Source: an uncultured Paludibacter sp.
Lineage (GTDB): Bacteria; Bacteroidota; Bacteroidia; Bacteroidales; Paludibacteraceae
DNA: 64,000 nucleotides
Assembly: GCA_937897985.1 (NCBI GenBank)
Contig: CALCBD010000054.1
Coordinates: forward strand, 157,378 to 221,377
Direction of reading: 5' to 3'
Below are positions 8,364 to 16,972 of the stretch, in pieces. The notes below the pieces were generated by a model. That model was not told the DNA's origin, searched no databases, and was given only the letters and a program-made list of their open reading frames with translations. The position numbers and the translations under genes were made by a program. Each line of letters begins with the position of its first letter. The stretch's first letter is position 1.

Positions 8364-9902
8364 TTATTTCATCATGGTACGTTGAACCGCTTTTTGCCAT
8401 TCAGCATGTAATTGTTCCATCAGCTGAGGCTTCATTACAGGAGTTATATAATCGTTGGTCGATCTTAATTTTTCAGCTTCAGTAAGCGACTTCCATTTTT
8501 TCAGAGCGAAGCCGCTCATCAGGAAAGCGCCAAGAGCCGAAGCTTCCTGAATAGGACTGCGGTTGATTTTTGCCCGGAGCATATCGGCCTGAAACTGCAT
8601 CAAAAAATTATTCTTCACCGGACCACCATCCACGCGTAATTCTTTTAATTCCACCCCTGAATTTTGTATCAAATCCATCAGATCTTTCACCTGATAAGCT
8701 ATCGATTCGAGGGCGGCACGAACAATATGGGCTTTTCCGGTTCCCCGGTTCATCCCGCAAATCAGGGCTTTGGCATCATTATCCCACCAGGGAGCACCCA
8801 ATCCGGCAAATGCGGGAACAAAATATACCCCGTCGGTACTGTTTACCGAAGTGGCCAGTTCTTCCGTTTCAGCCGCCGATTGAATCAGTTTCAAATCGTC
8901 CTGCAGCCATTTAATGGTAGCTCCTGTGCAATGTATATTTCCTTCGAAAGCAAAATAAGTTTTGCCGCAGGTTGAAAAAGCAACGGAAGTAACCAGTCCT
9001 TTGGGTGCCGGCAATGCCTTTTCCCCGATATTAATCATGATGGAGGAGCCGGTTCCGTAAGTAGCTTTTCCCATGCCGGGAGTAAAACACATTTGTCCGG
9101 CCAGTGCTCCGTGCGAATCGCCCAGGACACCTGCTATTGGTGTTTCGGGAATTATTCCGCCGAAAGAAGTTGTACCGTATATGCTGTCACAGGGTTTCAC
9201 TTCAGGTAACAGGGAGGCAGGTATTGTAAATAAATCAAGCAATTCCTGATCCCATTCAAGAGTATGTATATTGAATAAAAGTGTACGTGAAGCGTTGGTA
9301 TAATCGGTTGCATGCACTTTACCTCCGGTCAGGTTCCATATCAGCCAGCTATCCATAGTTCCCATCAGCAAATAACCATTTTCTGCATCCTGACGTGCAT
9401 TTTCAACATTGTCGAGGATCCATTTTATACCGCTTGCCGAAAAGTAGGGGTTGATTATCAATCCTGTTTTTTCGGTTACCATTGGTTGATGACCCTGTGC
9501 AATCAAATTTTCACAAATGTGTGTTCCGCGGTTACATTGCCAGACTACTGCATTATAAACCGGTTTGCCTGTACGCTTATCCCATACAACTACTGTTTCG
9601 CGCTGATTGGTAATGGCTATCGACAAAATCTGATCACGGGCAGAGATGTGATTATCGACAAGTGATTTTACAGCCTTAAATGTGTTTTCGATAATTTCAA
9701 CCCCATCATGTTCAACAAATCCGGGCTGTGGATAATACTGCCGGTGATCTTCTGATGTTCCGGCGATTAATTGTCCGTTTTCGTCGAAGAGCATTGCTTT
9801 GGTGGCCGATGTACTTTGGTCGATGGCTATGGTAAACTGCCCCCCGTTCCCCTGAAGGTGAAGTTCAGAATTAGTAATGTTGCTGAAATTATTTTGATTC
9901 AT
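8364..9902 (-). CDS. FGGY carbohydrate kinase, GlpK-like (apulose kinase candidate)
   Basis: 512 residues, FGGY family, closest in look to glycerol kinase: FTIAIDQSTSATKAM (phosphate loop), ITNQRETVVVWDK, NAVVWQCNRG, YGTGSSIMIN and VDGGPVKNNFLMQFQADML. GlpK residues Arg, Glu (NQRE), Trp, Tyr (NPYFS) and the catalytic base (Asp262 in GDSHGAL) are all present. However, the Gln after the base is Ser, and the Phe that packs on glycerol (GTGCF in E. coli) is Ser (GTGSS). The pocket should thus take a larger or more polar substrate, such as a ketose. It acts after the isomerase in the operon and would make the phosphorylated ketose used by the transketolase. Automatic annotation as glycerol kinase is likely to be wrong. 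Confidence 0.8.
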   Translation of the reverse strand: MNQNNFSNITNSELHLQGNGGQFTIAIDQSTSATKAMLFDENGQLIAGTSEDHRQYYPQPGFVEHDGVEIIENTFKAVKSLVDNHISARDQILSIAITNQRETVVVWDKRTGKPVYNAVVWQCNRGTHICENLIAQGHQPMVTEKTGLIINPYFSASGIKWILDNVENARQDAENGYLLMGTMDSWLIWNLTGGKVHATDYTNASRTLLFNIHTLEWDQELLDLFTIPASLLPEVKPCDSIYGTTSFGGIIPETPIAGVLGDSHGALAGQMCFTPGMGKATYGTGSSIMINIGEKALPAPKGLVTSVAFSTCGKTYFAFEGNIHCTGATIKWLQDDLKLIQSAAETEELATSVNSTDGVYFVPAFAGLGAPWWDNDAKALICGMNRGTGKAHIVRAALESIAYQVKDLMDLIQNSGVELKELRVDGGPVKNNFLMQFQADMLRAKINRSPIQEASALGAFLMSGFALKKWKSLTEAEKLRSTNDYITPVMKPQLMEQLHAEWQKAVQRTMMK

Positions 9903-9941
9903 TTATATCTTTTTTTTAAAATTCATGAGGCCCAATCCAAT

Positions 9942-9956
9942 CCACCTTTAGGGGGT
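9942..9956. repeat. Short intergenic palindrome (CCACCTTTAGGGGGT)
   Basis: A degenerate member of the CCCC/GGGG palindrome family, directly next to the stop codon of the transketolase C-half gene. Confidence 0.45.
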
Positions 9957-10879
9957 CAGAGGGCAGCTATTTTCAGAATTCCTTCGGTATCAATTCCGTA
10001 ATACTTAAAAATCTCGGACGGAGTAGCATGAATTGCTGTTTCGTCAGGGATTCCAAGTATTTTGAGTTTTGCGTTGCCGGTTTGAGCGACGATTTCAGCC
10101 ACTGCACTACCCAGACCTCCAAAAATACTGTGTTCTTCCACGGTAATTATTTTACCGGTTTCGCGGGCAGCTTTCTCAATAATTTCAGTGTCGAATGGTT
10201 TCAGTGTATGCATATCAATTACACGGGCTTTTATGCCTTGTTCGTGCAGTTTTTTTCCTGCCTGTAAACAATGATAAACAGTTTCGCCGGTGCCTGCAAT
10301 CGTCAGATCATCGCCGTCGAGTAACAGATTTGCTTTCCCTATTTTAAAATCAATATTTTCGTTTTCGTACACGTTCGGCACTGCATTTCTGCCAACCCGG
10401 ATATATACAGGGTAAGGATAACCGACAAGCTCTTCAACCAGTCTTTTGGTTTGGTAAATATCACACGGAAGTACAATGTGCATTCCCGGAAATGTGCGTA
10501 ACACTGCAATATCGTGCAAACTGTGATGCGAAAAGCCGAGTGCTCCGTAACTTACGCCGCCGCTTACGCCCAGAATTTTGACCGCATTGGCTGAATATGC
10601 CACATCAACTTTTACCTGTTCCAGACTGCGTGCCACATAAAAACAGGCCGGTCCGCACACAAATGCCTTCTTTCCGGCCGAAACCAGACCGGCAGCCACT
10701 CCGACGGCATTTTGCTCGGCTATTCCGAGCTCCACAAACTGATCGGGCAGTTCGTCGGCAAATTTGTCGAGTGTCACCGAACCCCGTGCATCGGAGGTTA
10801 CAGCTACTATGTCCTTATCTTTTTTTGCCAGTTCCACCAGTGTATCGGTGAACATTTTACGGCAGGGTATTGTATTCAT
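9956..10879 (-). CDS. Transketolase, C-terminal subunit (AptB-like candidate)
   Basis: 307 residues with the pyrimidine-binding domain and C-terminal domain of a two-gene transketolase. The catalytic Glu is Glu55 in ELGIAEQNAVG; the substrate-side His motif is GFSHHSLHDIAVLR; the C-terminal domain starts near DGDDLTIAGTG. It pairs with the N-half gene transcribed just upstream. Split transketolases are typical of special sugar routes; in Phocaeicola vulgatus such a pair (AptA/AptB) cleaves apulose 4-phosphate to dihydroxyacetone phosphate while passing a two-carbon unit to an acceptor. The isomerase and kinase neighbours fit that role. A general pentose-phosphate transketolase is the main alternative. 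Confidence 0.87.
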   Translation of the reverse strand: MNTIPCRKMFTDTLVELAKKDKDIVAVTSDARGSVTLDKFADELPDQFVELGIAEQNAVGVAAGLVSAGKKAFVCGPACFYVARSLEQVKVDVAYSANAVKILGVSGGVSYGALGFSHHSLHDIAVLRTFPGMHIVLPCDIYQTKRLVEELVGYPYPVYIRVGRNAVPNVYENENIDFKIGKANLLLDGDDLTIAGTGETVYHCLQAGKKLHEQGIKARVIDMHTLKPFDTEIIEKAARETGKIITVEEHSIFGGLGSAVAEIVAQTGNAKLKILGIPDETAIHATPSEIFKYYGIDTEGILKIAAL

Positions 10880-10894
10880 TCAAAAGCCCACAAA

Positions 10895-10906
10895 CCCCTC
10901 AGGGGG
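10895..10906. repeat. Short intergenic palindrome (CCCCTCAGGGGG)
   Basis: C-run and G-run arms around a two-to-four-base centre, in the 108-base gap between the two transketolase genes. Member of the palindrome family seen five times in this window. Confidence 0.55.
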
Positions 10907-10968
10907 CAATATTTAGTTAGTTATTATTATTTTAGTTTTCTTAATTTTCCGGGAACAGGTATTGAACT

Positions 10969-10985
10969 CCCCTTTATGTGGGGGG
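10969..10985. repeat. Short intergenic palindrome (CCCC ... GGGGGG)
   Basis: CCCCTTTATGTGGGGGG, two bases before the stop codon of the transketolase N-half gene. Second copy within the same gap, so the gap between the two subunit genes is bracketed by palindromes. Confidence 0.5.
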
Positions 10986-10987
10986 AT

Positions 10988-11842
10988 TCAGAGTGCTGTT
11001 TCAAATTGTTTTATACGCTGTTCAATTTCAGTAATGGCCTGGTGATATTGTTCTTCATTGGGAACACCGTGATGCCATTTCGCACCATTTTCCATGTACG
11101 AAATTCCGTTTCCTTTGGTGGTGTGCGAAATAATCAGTTTTGGTTTTCTGTTCGAATAATCAAATGTGTCAAACGTACTGACAATCTCGTTCATGTCATT
11201 TCCATTCACATCAGATACTTCCCACCCGAAAGCTTCCCAGCGCTGACGCATAGGTTCAAGTGCCATCACATTTTCAGTTTTACCGCTGATTTGCAGGGTG
11301 TTTCTGTCGATAATTGCCACCAGGTTATCCAGTTTATAATGACTTGCCGACATGGCAGCTTCGTAAATTGAACCTTCGCCCTGTTCGCCATCGCCCATCA
11401 GCACATAGGTTTTAAAACTTTTACCGGACATTTTTGCCCCGATTGCCATGCCAACACCCACAGACAATCCATGTCCGAGCGCTCCGCTGTTGAGTTCAAC
11501 GCCGGCAGTTTTTTTGGTGGGATGTCCGGCCAGTCGGGAATTAAATTTCCCGTAAGTATCGAGCAGACTTTGTTCGATAAAGCCTTTTTGAGCCAAAGTT
11601 GCGTAAAGTGTCTCCACACTGTGACCTTTGCTGAGAATATAGCGGTCGCGATCCGGGTCATGCGGGTTTTGCGGATCAATATTTAATACGTGGAAGTAAA
11701 GCGCTGTAGTCATTTCGACCGACGAAAGCGAACCACCGATATGTCCGCCACGTGCCGAATAGATAATTTCAACAACACGCTTTCGGATTTCTTCTGCTGT
11801 CTTTTCTAAAAATAATACCGATGACAGGCTATTTTCTATCAT
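10988..11842 (-). CDS. Transketolase, N-terminal subunit (AptA-like candidate)
   Basis: 284 residues: the thiamine-pyrophosphate-binding half. Visible are RGGHIGGSLSSVEM (His34), the SKGHS motif (His74), and the diphosphate/Mg motif GDGEQGEG at 150-157 followed after about 25 residues by IIDRN. It must work with the C-half encoded downstream. It is the first gene of the six-gene sugar operon, so the operon promoter should lie in 11843-12134. I see no perfect -7 element there on the minus strand. The gap to the C-half gene (108 bases) is larger than usual for an obligate pair and contains two palindromes. Confidence 0.87.
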   Translation of the reverse strand: MIENSLSSVLFLEKTAEEIRKRVVEIIYSARGGHIGGSLSSVEMTTALYFHVLNIDPQNPHDPDRDRYILSKGHSVETLYATLAQKGFIEQSLLDTYGKFNSRLAGHPTKKTAGVELNSGALGHGLSVGVGMAIGAKMSGKSFKTYVLMGDGEQGEGSIYEAAMSASHYKLDNLVAIIDRNTLQISGKTENVMALEPMRQRWEAFGWEVSDVNGNDMNEIVSTFDTFDYSNRKPKLIISHTTKGNGISYMENGAKWHHGVPNEEQYHQAITEIEQRIKQFETAL

Positions 11843-12089
11843 ACTAAATTTTTTATTTGTTTAATTACAATTATTTCCGGCTTAGTCAATTTTGAAATTT
11901 TATTTCACTCAAATGTGAGACGTAAGATGGCATAAAAAGTAATCAATACACCTGAGTAAGTACAACAACTTTTTCAAACCCCGGAGTAAAAATCTCACGG
12001 AGTTAAGTCAGATTAATATTAAGGAAAAGCACAAAGATGTTTATTTAAAAAAAATACCATTTTGTGTTAATTTTCTAAAATTATTTATT

Positions 12090-12097
12090 TAAATTTG
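12090..12097 (+). promoter_or_regulatory. -7 element for the DUF3857 gene pair
   Basis: TAAATTTG matches TAnnTTTG and lies 37 bases before the ATG at 12135. The 292-base region 11843-12134 between the divergent sugar operon and this gene is A/T-rich and otherwise shows nothing I can name. Confidence 0.55.
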
Positions 12098-12134
12098 TCG
12101 TAGTTATTTAACCATTTTCTAATCCTCTTTTTTT

Positions 12135-13982
12135 ATGAAACCAAAAACTAAATTTATTCTGTTTTTACTTTTTTCTTATCTGCCTCTCTGTATTGTTTTC
12201 GGACAGGATGCTGAATTGTTAAATTTCACCACCGGTATTATTGTCAGAAACAATGTACTGATAAAAGAGTATTTGTATGAAATCAGGATTAACAACGCGA
12301 ATGGTGAAAAACACACTTCAGTTACATTACCATACAATAAGCTACACAAAATCAGTAATATAAATGCAAAAATAACAGACAATTCAGGTAAAATTGTCAG
12401 TAAATTAAAACCCTCAGACATAAAAAAACGTTCACTAATCAGCGATGATGCGTTTTTTATGGATGCCATGGTACTTGAGTTTTCTCTTCATCATTTCAGT
12501 TTCCCCTATATTTTCAACTATTCTTACAAAGAAGAATCTTCACAGTTTTTATATATCGACAACTGGTTACCTTTTATATCTCCTTTTGTCGGCACCAAAA
12601 ATGCCGAGCTTAGCCTGAGTGTTCCGAAAAATTACGGAATATCAATAAAAAATTTCAGGATTGAAAACCCCGTTGTAAATGAGTCCGAAAATATAATTGT
12701 TTATAAATGGAAAACCACATTCAAAGCACTATCGAAACCTGAAGAACTAATGCCGGATTACGATGAGCTAATTCCAACTGTAAGTATTGTCCCCAAAAAA
12801 TTCAGATATCAGACAACAGGTTCTTTCGAAAGCTGGAAAAGCTATGGACAGTGGCAATACAACACCAACGAAAAATTAATGACCCTGAATCAATCTGATA
12901 TAAATGAAATTCAGGCTCTGATACAAAATGTACCCGATACAATCGAAAAAATAAAAATACTCTATCACCGGCTTCAGGACCAAACGCGTTATGTTAACAT
13001 ATCACTTAAAACAGGTGGAATGATTCCTGAAGACGGAAAACTCGTTTCTGAAACAAAATACGGTGATTGTAAGGGACTTACTAATTATTTCAGTTCAGTA
13101 TTACAAAGTGTGGGAATAAAATCGATATATGTAACAGTGAATGCGGGAACTTCCGCAAAAACAATTGATGAAACTTTTCCCTCTCAGCAGTTTAACCATG
13201 TCATCCTGTGCGTACCGCTCAAAGCCGATACACTCTGGCTCGATTGTACAAGCAAAGGTCCATTTGGTTATCTTGGTTCTTTTACTCAAAACAGAGCTGT
13301 ATTGCTTATCGAAAATAATCATTCAGCAATAAAACATACACCGGCGCTCGGAATTCAGGAAGTCCGGACCGATAGAAAATTTGTGATACAAAATGATTCG
13401 GATGGAATAAACCGGATTAGTTCAAAATGTACATACAGGGGTGAAAACTTCGAAAGGCTACTTCAAATCAGCAAACTGTCCGATTTCAAACAAAATATAA
13501 TTGCGGGTCAGTATTTTGGTCTGCAAAATACTGAGGTTGAAAATTACAAAATAACACCCAAACATAGGGACGACAGAGAAATTAGTTTTGAATTTACAGC
13601 AAAATCAAAGAAATATATTCAAAAAGCAGGTACTGAAATTTTGATACGTCCGGTTCCTTTCGAAATGCCACAATTCGGAAAACCAGCACTCAGAAAATAT
13701 CCTGTAAAATTTGATTTCCCGGTAAGTATTTCCGATATACAGACTGTTGAAATCAATTTTGATCTTTCCACATTCGACACAATTCCTGATATTAAGATTG
13801 AAACTCCCTTTGGTTCGTATAATAAAATTGTAAAATTCAGTAAAAACAGTATTACAATTACAAAAAGTCTGACTTTGAAGGCTGGCTTTTACACTCAGGA
13901 AGAATATCCCTCTTTTTATATTTTTATCGAAAAAATTAAAGAAAACGAAAGTAATGTGTTAGTATTCAACACAATCAAATAA
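12135..13982 (+). CDS. DUF3857 / transglutaminase-like secreted protein
   Basis: 615 residues with a signal peptide ending near FGQ. Order: DUF3857 (about 30-235, beta-sandwich), transglutaminase core (about 275-385), DUF3858-like C-terminal domain. The papain-like triad is intact: Cys312 in KYGDCKGLTNYFSSVL, His355 in FNHVILCV, Asp370 in LWLDCTS. It is probably periplasmic or outer-membrane-associated. The biological substrate of this widespread Bacteroidota family is unknown. It is followed after 76 bases by a paralogue lacking the triad, so they may form a pair. No T9SS tail is visible. Confidence 0.85.
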   Translation: MKPKTKFILFLLFSYLPLCIVFGQDAELLNFTTGIIVRNNVLIKEYLYEIRINNANGEKHTSVTLPYNKLHKISNINAKITDNSGKIVSKLKPSDIKKRSLISDDAFFMDAMVLEFSLHHFSFPYIFNYSYKEESSQFLYIDNWLPFISPFVGTKNAELSLSVPKNYGISIKNFRIENPVVNESENIIVYKWKTTFKALSKPEELMPDYDELIPTVSIVPKKFRYQTTGSFESWKSYGQWQYNTNEKLMTLNQSDINEIQALIQNVPDTIEKIKILYHRLQDQTRYVNISLKTGGMIPEDGKLVSETKYGDCKGLTNYFSSVLQSVGIKSIYVTVNAGTSAKTIDETFPSQQFNHVILCVPLKADTLWLDCTSKGPFGYLGSFTQNRAVLLIENNHSAIKHTPALGIQEVRTDRKFVIQNDSDGINRISSKCTYRGENFERLLQISKLSDFKQNIIAGQYFGLQNTEVENYKITPKHRDDREISFEFTAKSKKYIQKAGTEILIRPVPFEMPQFGKPALRKYPVKFDFPVSISDIQTVEINFDLSTFDTIPDIKIETPFGSYNKIVKFSKNSITITKSLTLKAGFYTQEEYPSFYIFIEKIKENESNVLVFNTIK

Positions 13983-14058
13983 TCCCTGGTACATGCTGAA
14001 TTTCAGTTGTTTAAACAGATAAAACAGATTGAAATTTATCAAAATATATTTTACATAT

Positions 14059-16017
14059 ATGAAAAAAATGATTTATCTAATGATGTTGCTATATTCGGCA
14101 CATCAGTTCGTGTATTCGCAAACAGAGAATGCGAATGAAAACAATATTTCTGTCGATTATCAGTACAATAAATGTCAGTCGGAACCGGATGCACCGGCTG
14201 TGGTAATGTTCGACAAGGGTGAAACCCGATTCATTGACAGAGATGCTTCGTTCAACTATGTTTTTGAGCGGAAAGTGAGAATAAAAATTCTGACAGAAGC
14301 CGGTTTAAAATGGGCCCAGGTTGAAATACCGATTTACAATTCGAGAAATGTTGTGGAGAAAATTAAAGATGTCAATGCAATGTCCTATTTTATTGAAAAA
14401 AACAAAATCGTTAAAACCGAATTAAACACTGCAAATTGTCATATCGAAAAACAATCAGACAAGCTTGATGTTATGAAATTTGCAATTCCTAAAGCATGTG
14501 TAGGTTCAGTGATTGAATATTCATATACTATCGAATCAAGTTATCTTTTTAATATCCCCGACTGGGATTTTCAATGGGAAATTCCGGTGCTTTATAGTAG
14601 TTATAATATACACATGATTCCTTTTTATCAATACCAGTATTCATTACAGGGAGCAAATAAATTTGATGAATTCAAATCCGGAGTTTCAACCGGACCTGAA
14701 AGATATGCATATCGTATAAATTTCAGGGATATGGATTATACATTCGTAATGAAAAACCTTGCTTCCTTTAAAAACGAAGGTTATATCACCTCAATTTCAG
14801 ATTATATCATTAAACTTGACTTTCAGCTCTCCAAAATTATTTATCCGGGAGGATCAACAGAAGATATAATTACTACCTGGCCTCTTTTGATAAAGGATTT
14901 GCTCGATGACCCCGGTTTTGGCAAATTTGAATTAAAAGCACGTTCAGAGGCAAAGAAAATATTTCAATTAGATAATTTGGTTAAAATGCCTGAAAATGAA
15001 AGATTTGACAGTATTATCAACTTCGTTAAAAAGAATTTTATCTGGGACGAAAAATACCGTTTAAAATCAGACAGGAATATTAGCCGGTTTCTGAAAGACA
15101 AACATGGTTCGTCTGCAGAAATCAATCTCTTTTGCATTGGCTTGCTGAATGCAGCCGGAATTTCATCATATCCTGTTATTCTGAGTACACGCAACCACGG
15201 AAAAATAAACACTTTATATCCCTTTTATGATGAGTTTAACAGTGTACTTATCCTGTCCGAACTAACGGAAAAAACAATTCTGACAGACGCAACCAGTATT
15301 TTACTTGAAAACAACAGAATTCCTGTGGAGTGTATAAATGAAAAAGGTCTTGTAATAAAACCCGACAATGAAAAAGAAAACTGGTGCAATCTTTATCCTC
15401 AAAAACTTAGTCAGACCAAAACCACCATTTTTACAAAATTTGAAAACAGTCAACTGATAAGTGATATAGTAGTTACTGCCAACGAATACGATGGTTTGCA
15501 ATTGAGAAAAAACTATGGAAATGATAAAGAAAAAATTCTGAAACATTTGACCGACGAAAACAATGAAGTATTCGACAGTACATTGGTTATCAAAAACATG
15601 GAAAACTCCGGAAATCCCTATTATCTGAAATACACTGTAGGTAACCGTATTCAAAAAGCAGGCGAAAATATTTATATTGAACCTTTTCTGCGCGAAATAC
15701 CCTCCGAAAATCCCTTTAAATCATCCCGGCGCAGCTGTCCCGTGGATTTGATATATCCCGGCAAACATGTGTATGTTGCTTCAGTTTATATCCCTGATGG
15801 TTACACTGTATCAGTTTTACCGGTTGACAAAAATTACATCACTGACAACTTTGAATTCAATTACCATATTATCAAATTCGACGACAGAATCTTAGTTAAT
15901 TTTTATTATACACTTAAAAAATCGTTTTTCAAACCCGAAGAATATCAGAACTTAAAATCATTTTTCCAAAATCTGACCGAAACAGCTGCCGAAAAGATAG
16001 TTTTAAAAAAAACATAG
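14059..16017 (+). CDS. DUF3857 protein with degenerate transglutaminase domain
   Basis: 652 residues. I use the ATG at 14059, which gives a proper signal peptide (MKKMIYLMMLLYSAHQFVYSQ would be cleaved after YSQ or nearby); a TTG further upstream would spoil it. The layout is like the preceding gene: DUF3857, transglutaminase-like core, C-terminal beta domain. In the core the Cys position reads HGSSAEINLFCIGLL (Ser-Ser instead of Gly-x-Cys) and the His position reads EFNSVLIL (Ser), while the Asp is kept in TILTDATS. It is thus probably not a protease or transglutaminase but a binding protein. This non-catalytic form recurs in Bacteroidota. Spacing suggests one operon with the active paralogue. 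Confidence 0.85.
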   Translation: MKKMIYLMMLLYSAHQFVYSQTENANENNISVDYQYNKCQSEPDAPAVVMFDKGETRFIDRDASFNYVFERKVRIKILTEAGLKWAQVEIPIYNSRNVVEKIKDVNAMSYFIEKNKIVKTELNTANCHIEKQSDKLDVMKFAIPKACVGSVIEYSYTIESSYLFNIPDWDFQWEIPVLYSSYNIHMIPFYQYQYSLQGANKFDEFKSGVSTGPERYAYRINFRDMDYTFVMKNLASFKNEGYITSISDYIIKLDFQLSKIIYPGGSTEDIITTWPLLIKDLLDDPGFGKFELKARSEAKKIFQLDNLVKMPENERFDSIINFVKKNFIWDEKYRLKSDRNISRFLKDKHGSSAEINLFCIGLLNAAGISSYPVILSTRNHGKINTLYPFYDEFNSVLILSELTEKTILTDATSILLENNRIPVECINEKGLVIKPDNEKENWCNLYPQKLSQTKTTIFTKFENSQLISDIVVTANEYDGLQLRKNYGNDKEKILKHLTDENNEVFDSTLVIKNMENSGNPYYLKYTVGNRIQKAGENIYIEPFLREIPSENPFKSSRRSCPVDLIYPGKHVYVASVYIPDGYTVSVLPVDKNYITDNFEFNYHIIKFDDRILVNFYYTLKKSFFKPEEYQNLKSFFQNLTETAAEKIVLKKT

Positions 16018-16063
16018 TTTCATCTGCAGCACAACGAACCTTGCAGTGGATTTCAGCAACAAA

Positions 16064-16100
16064 AAAAGGCTTACACATTTTCAGTGTAAGCCTTTTGTTT
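16064..16100. terminator. Bidirectional terminator
   Basis: A perfect 13-bp stem (AAAAGGCTTACAC at 16064-16076 with GTGTAAGCCTTTT at 16084-16096), loop ATTTTCA, A run on the left and T run on the right. It serves the DUF3857 genes on + and tRNA-Pro on -. Confidence 0.9.
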
Positions 16101-16107
16101 TCAGCAG

Positions 16108-16183
16108 TCGGGATGACAAGATTCGAACTTGCGACCACTGGTCCCCCAGACCAGTACTCTAAACCGGGCTGAGCTACATCCCG
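16108..16183 (-). tRNA. tRNA-Pro (anticodon GGG)
   Basis: 76 bases on the minus strand. The acceptor arms CGGGATG/CATCCCG pair fully. The anticodon stem CTGGT/ACCAG encloses loop CTGGGGG with anticodon GGG, and GTTCGAATC marks the T-arm. CCA is not encoded and must be added. Confidence 0.95.
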
Positions 16184-16197
16184 CTGTTTTGGTTGTA

Positions 16198-16205
16198 CAA
16201 AAGTA
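16198..16205 (-). promoter_or_regulatory. -7 element of tRNA-Pro
   Basis: On the minus strand this reads TACTTTTG, a perfect TAnnTTTG, 14 bases before the mature tRNA 5' end. That spacing fits a short 5' leader. Confidence 0.65.
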
Positions 16206-16375
16206 CGAAAAAATATTATTCTCCGAAAATTTTTAATGCAATTTTACTTTTTGAAAACTTTTTCTTCCGGTTATTCTTCAGTTTCACTCGTTCAGGTTTT
16301 ACACATAAACAGCTGTATTTATGTTTGATAACTTAATATTGCTGTTTGTTTTCGATAGAAATGTACCTGTCTTTT

Positions 16376-16888
16376 TTAAATTGAAAACGAAATAATTTTA
16401 CTTACCATTTCTTCGTCGGTACCCGATACAATCCTTTGAGCTTTGTTGTAAAACGGCTCTCTGGCGTTCAGTCCCTGTTGGATAAATCGGAGTAATTCAT
16501 CTCCCTTTCTGTCAGCTAAAAGCGGTCTTTTCCCCTTGCGTGAGTTTTCGAGCCGGGTAGCCAGTTGCTCTGCCGTAAGCCGGAGATAAACTGTAATGCC
16601 TTTTGCATTCATATACTCCATATTATCAAAAAAACAGGGTGTACCTCCACCTGTCGAAATTACCACATTTTCGAAATCGGCAGTTTCGTGCAGGCAGTCG
16701 CGTTCGATTTCCCTGAATTTCGATTCACCCATCTGATTGAAAATCTCCGAAACAGTACGATGGTATTTTTTCTCGATACGGGCATCCATGTCTTCAAATG
16801 TAAAATGCAGACTTTCGGCCAGCAACTTCCCCATCGAAGTTTTCCCCGACCCCATATATCCTATTAAAAAAATGCGATTGACCATCAT
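16376..16888 (-). CDS. aroK: Shikimate kinase
   Basis: 170 residues, the normal family length. P-loop GYMGSGKT at 10-17; shikimate-binding motifs DMDARIEKK, FREIE and STGGGTPCF; lid region with RKGKRPLL. It phosphorylates shikimate with ATP in the chorismate pathway. Two ATG codons stand in tandem (16888 and 16885) and either could be used. It has its own -7 element and stands apart from other aro genes. Confidence 0.95.
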   Translation of the reverse strand: MMVNRIFLIGYMGSGKTSMGKLLAESLHFTFEDMDARIEKKYHRTVSEIFNQMGESKFREIERDCLHETADFENVVISTGGGTPCFFDNMEYMNAKGITVYLRLTAEQLATRLENSRKGKRPLLADRKGDELLRFIQQGLNAREPFYNKAQRIVSGTDEEMVSKIISFSI

Positions 16889-16908
16889 CCATCATAATTT
16901 TCAGACGG

Positions 16909-16916
16909 CAAAGTTA
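16909..16916 (-). promoter_or_regulatory. -7 element of aroK
   Basis: Reads TAACTTTG on the minus strand, a TAnnTTTG match 20 bases upstream of the aroK start. Confidence 0.55.
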
Positions 16917-16972
16917 ATAAAAATATGTCTCACAACCGGCTACCAAAGGTTTTTCAAACCAAATAATTGATT

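Noticed and set aside
10712..11371. Plus-strand open frame of 219 codons over the transketolase genes
   Set aside because: It spans two clear genes and their gap on the other strand; the residues are Phe/Cys-rich antisense translation.
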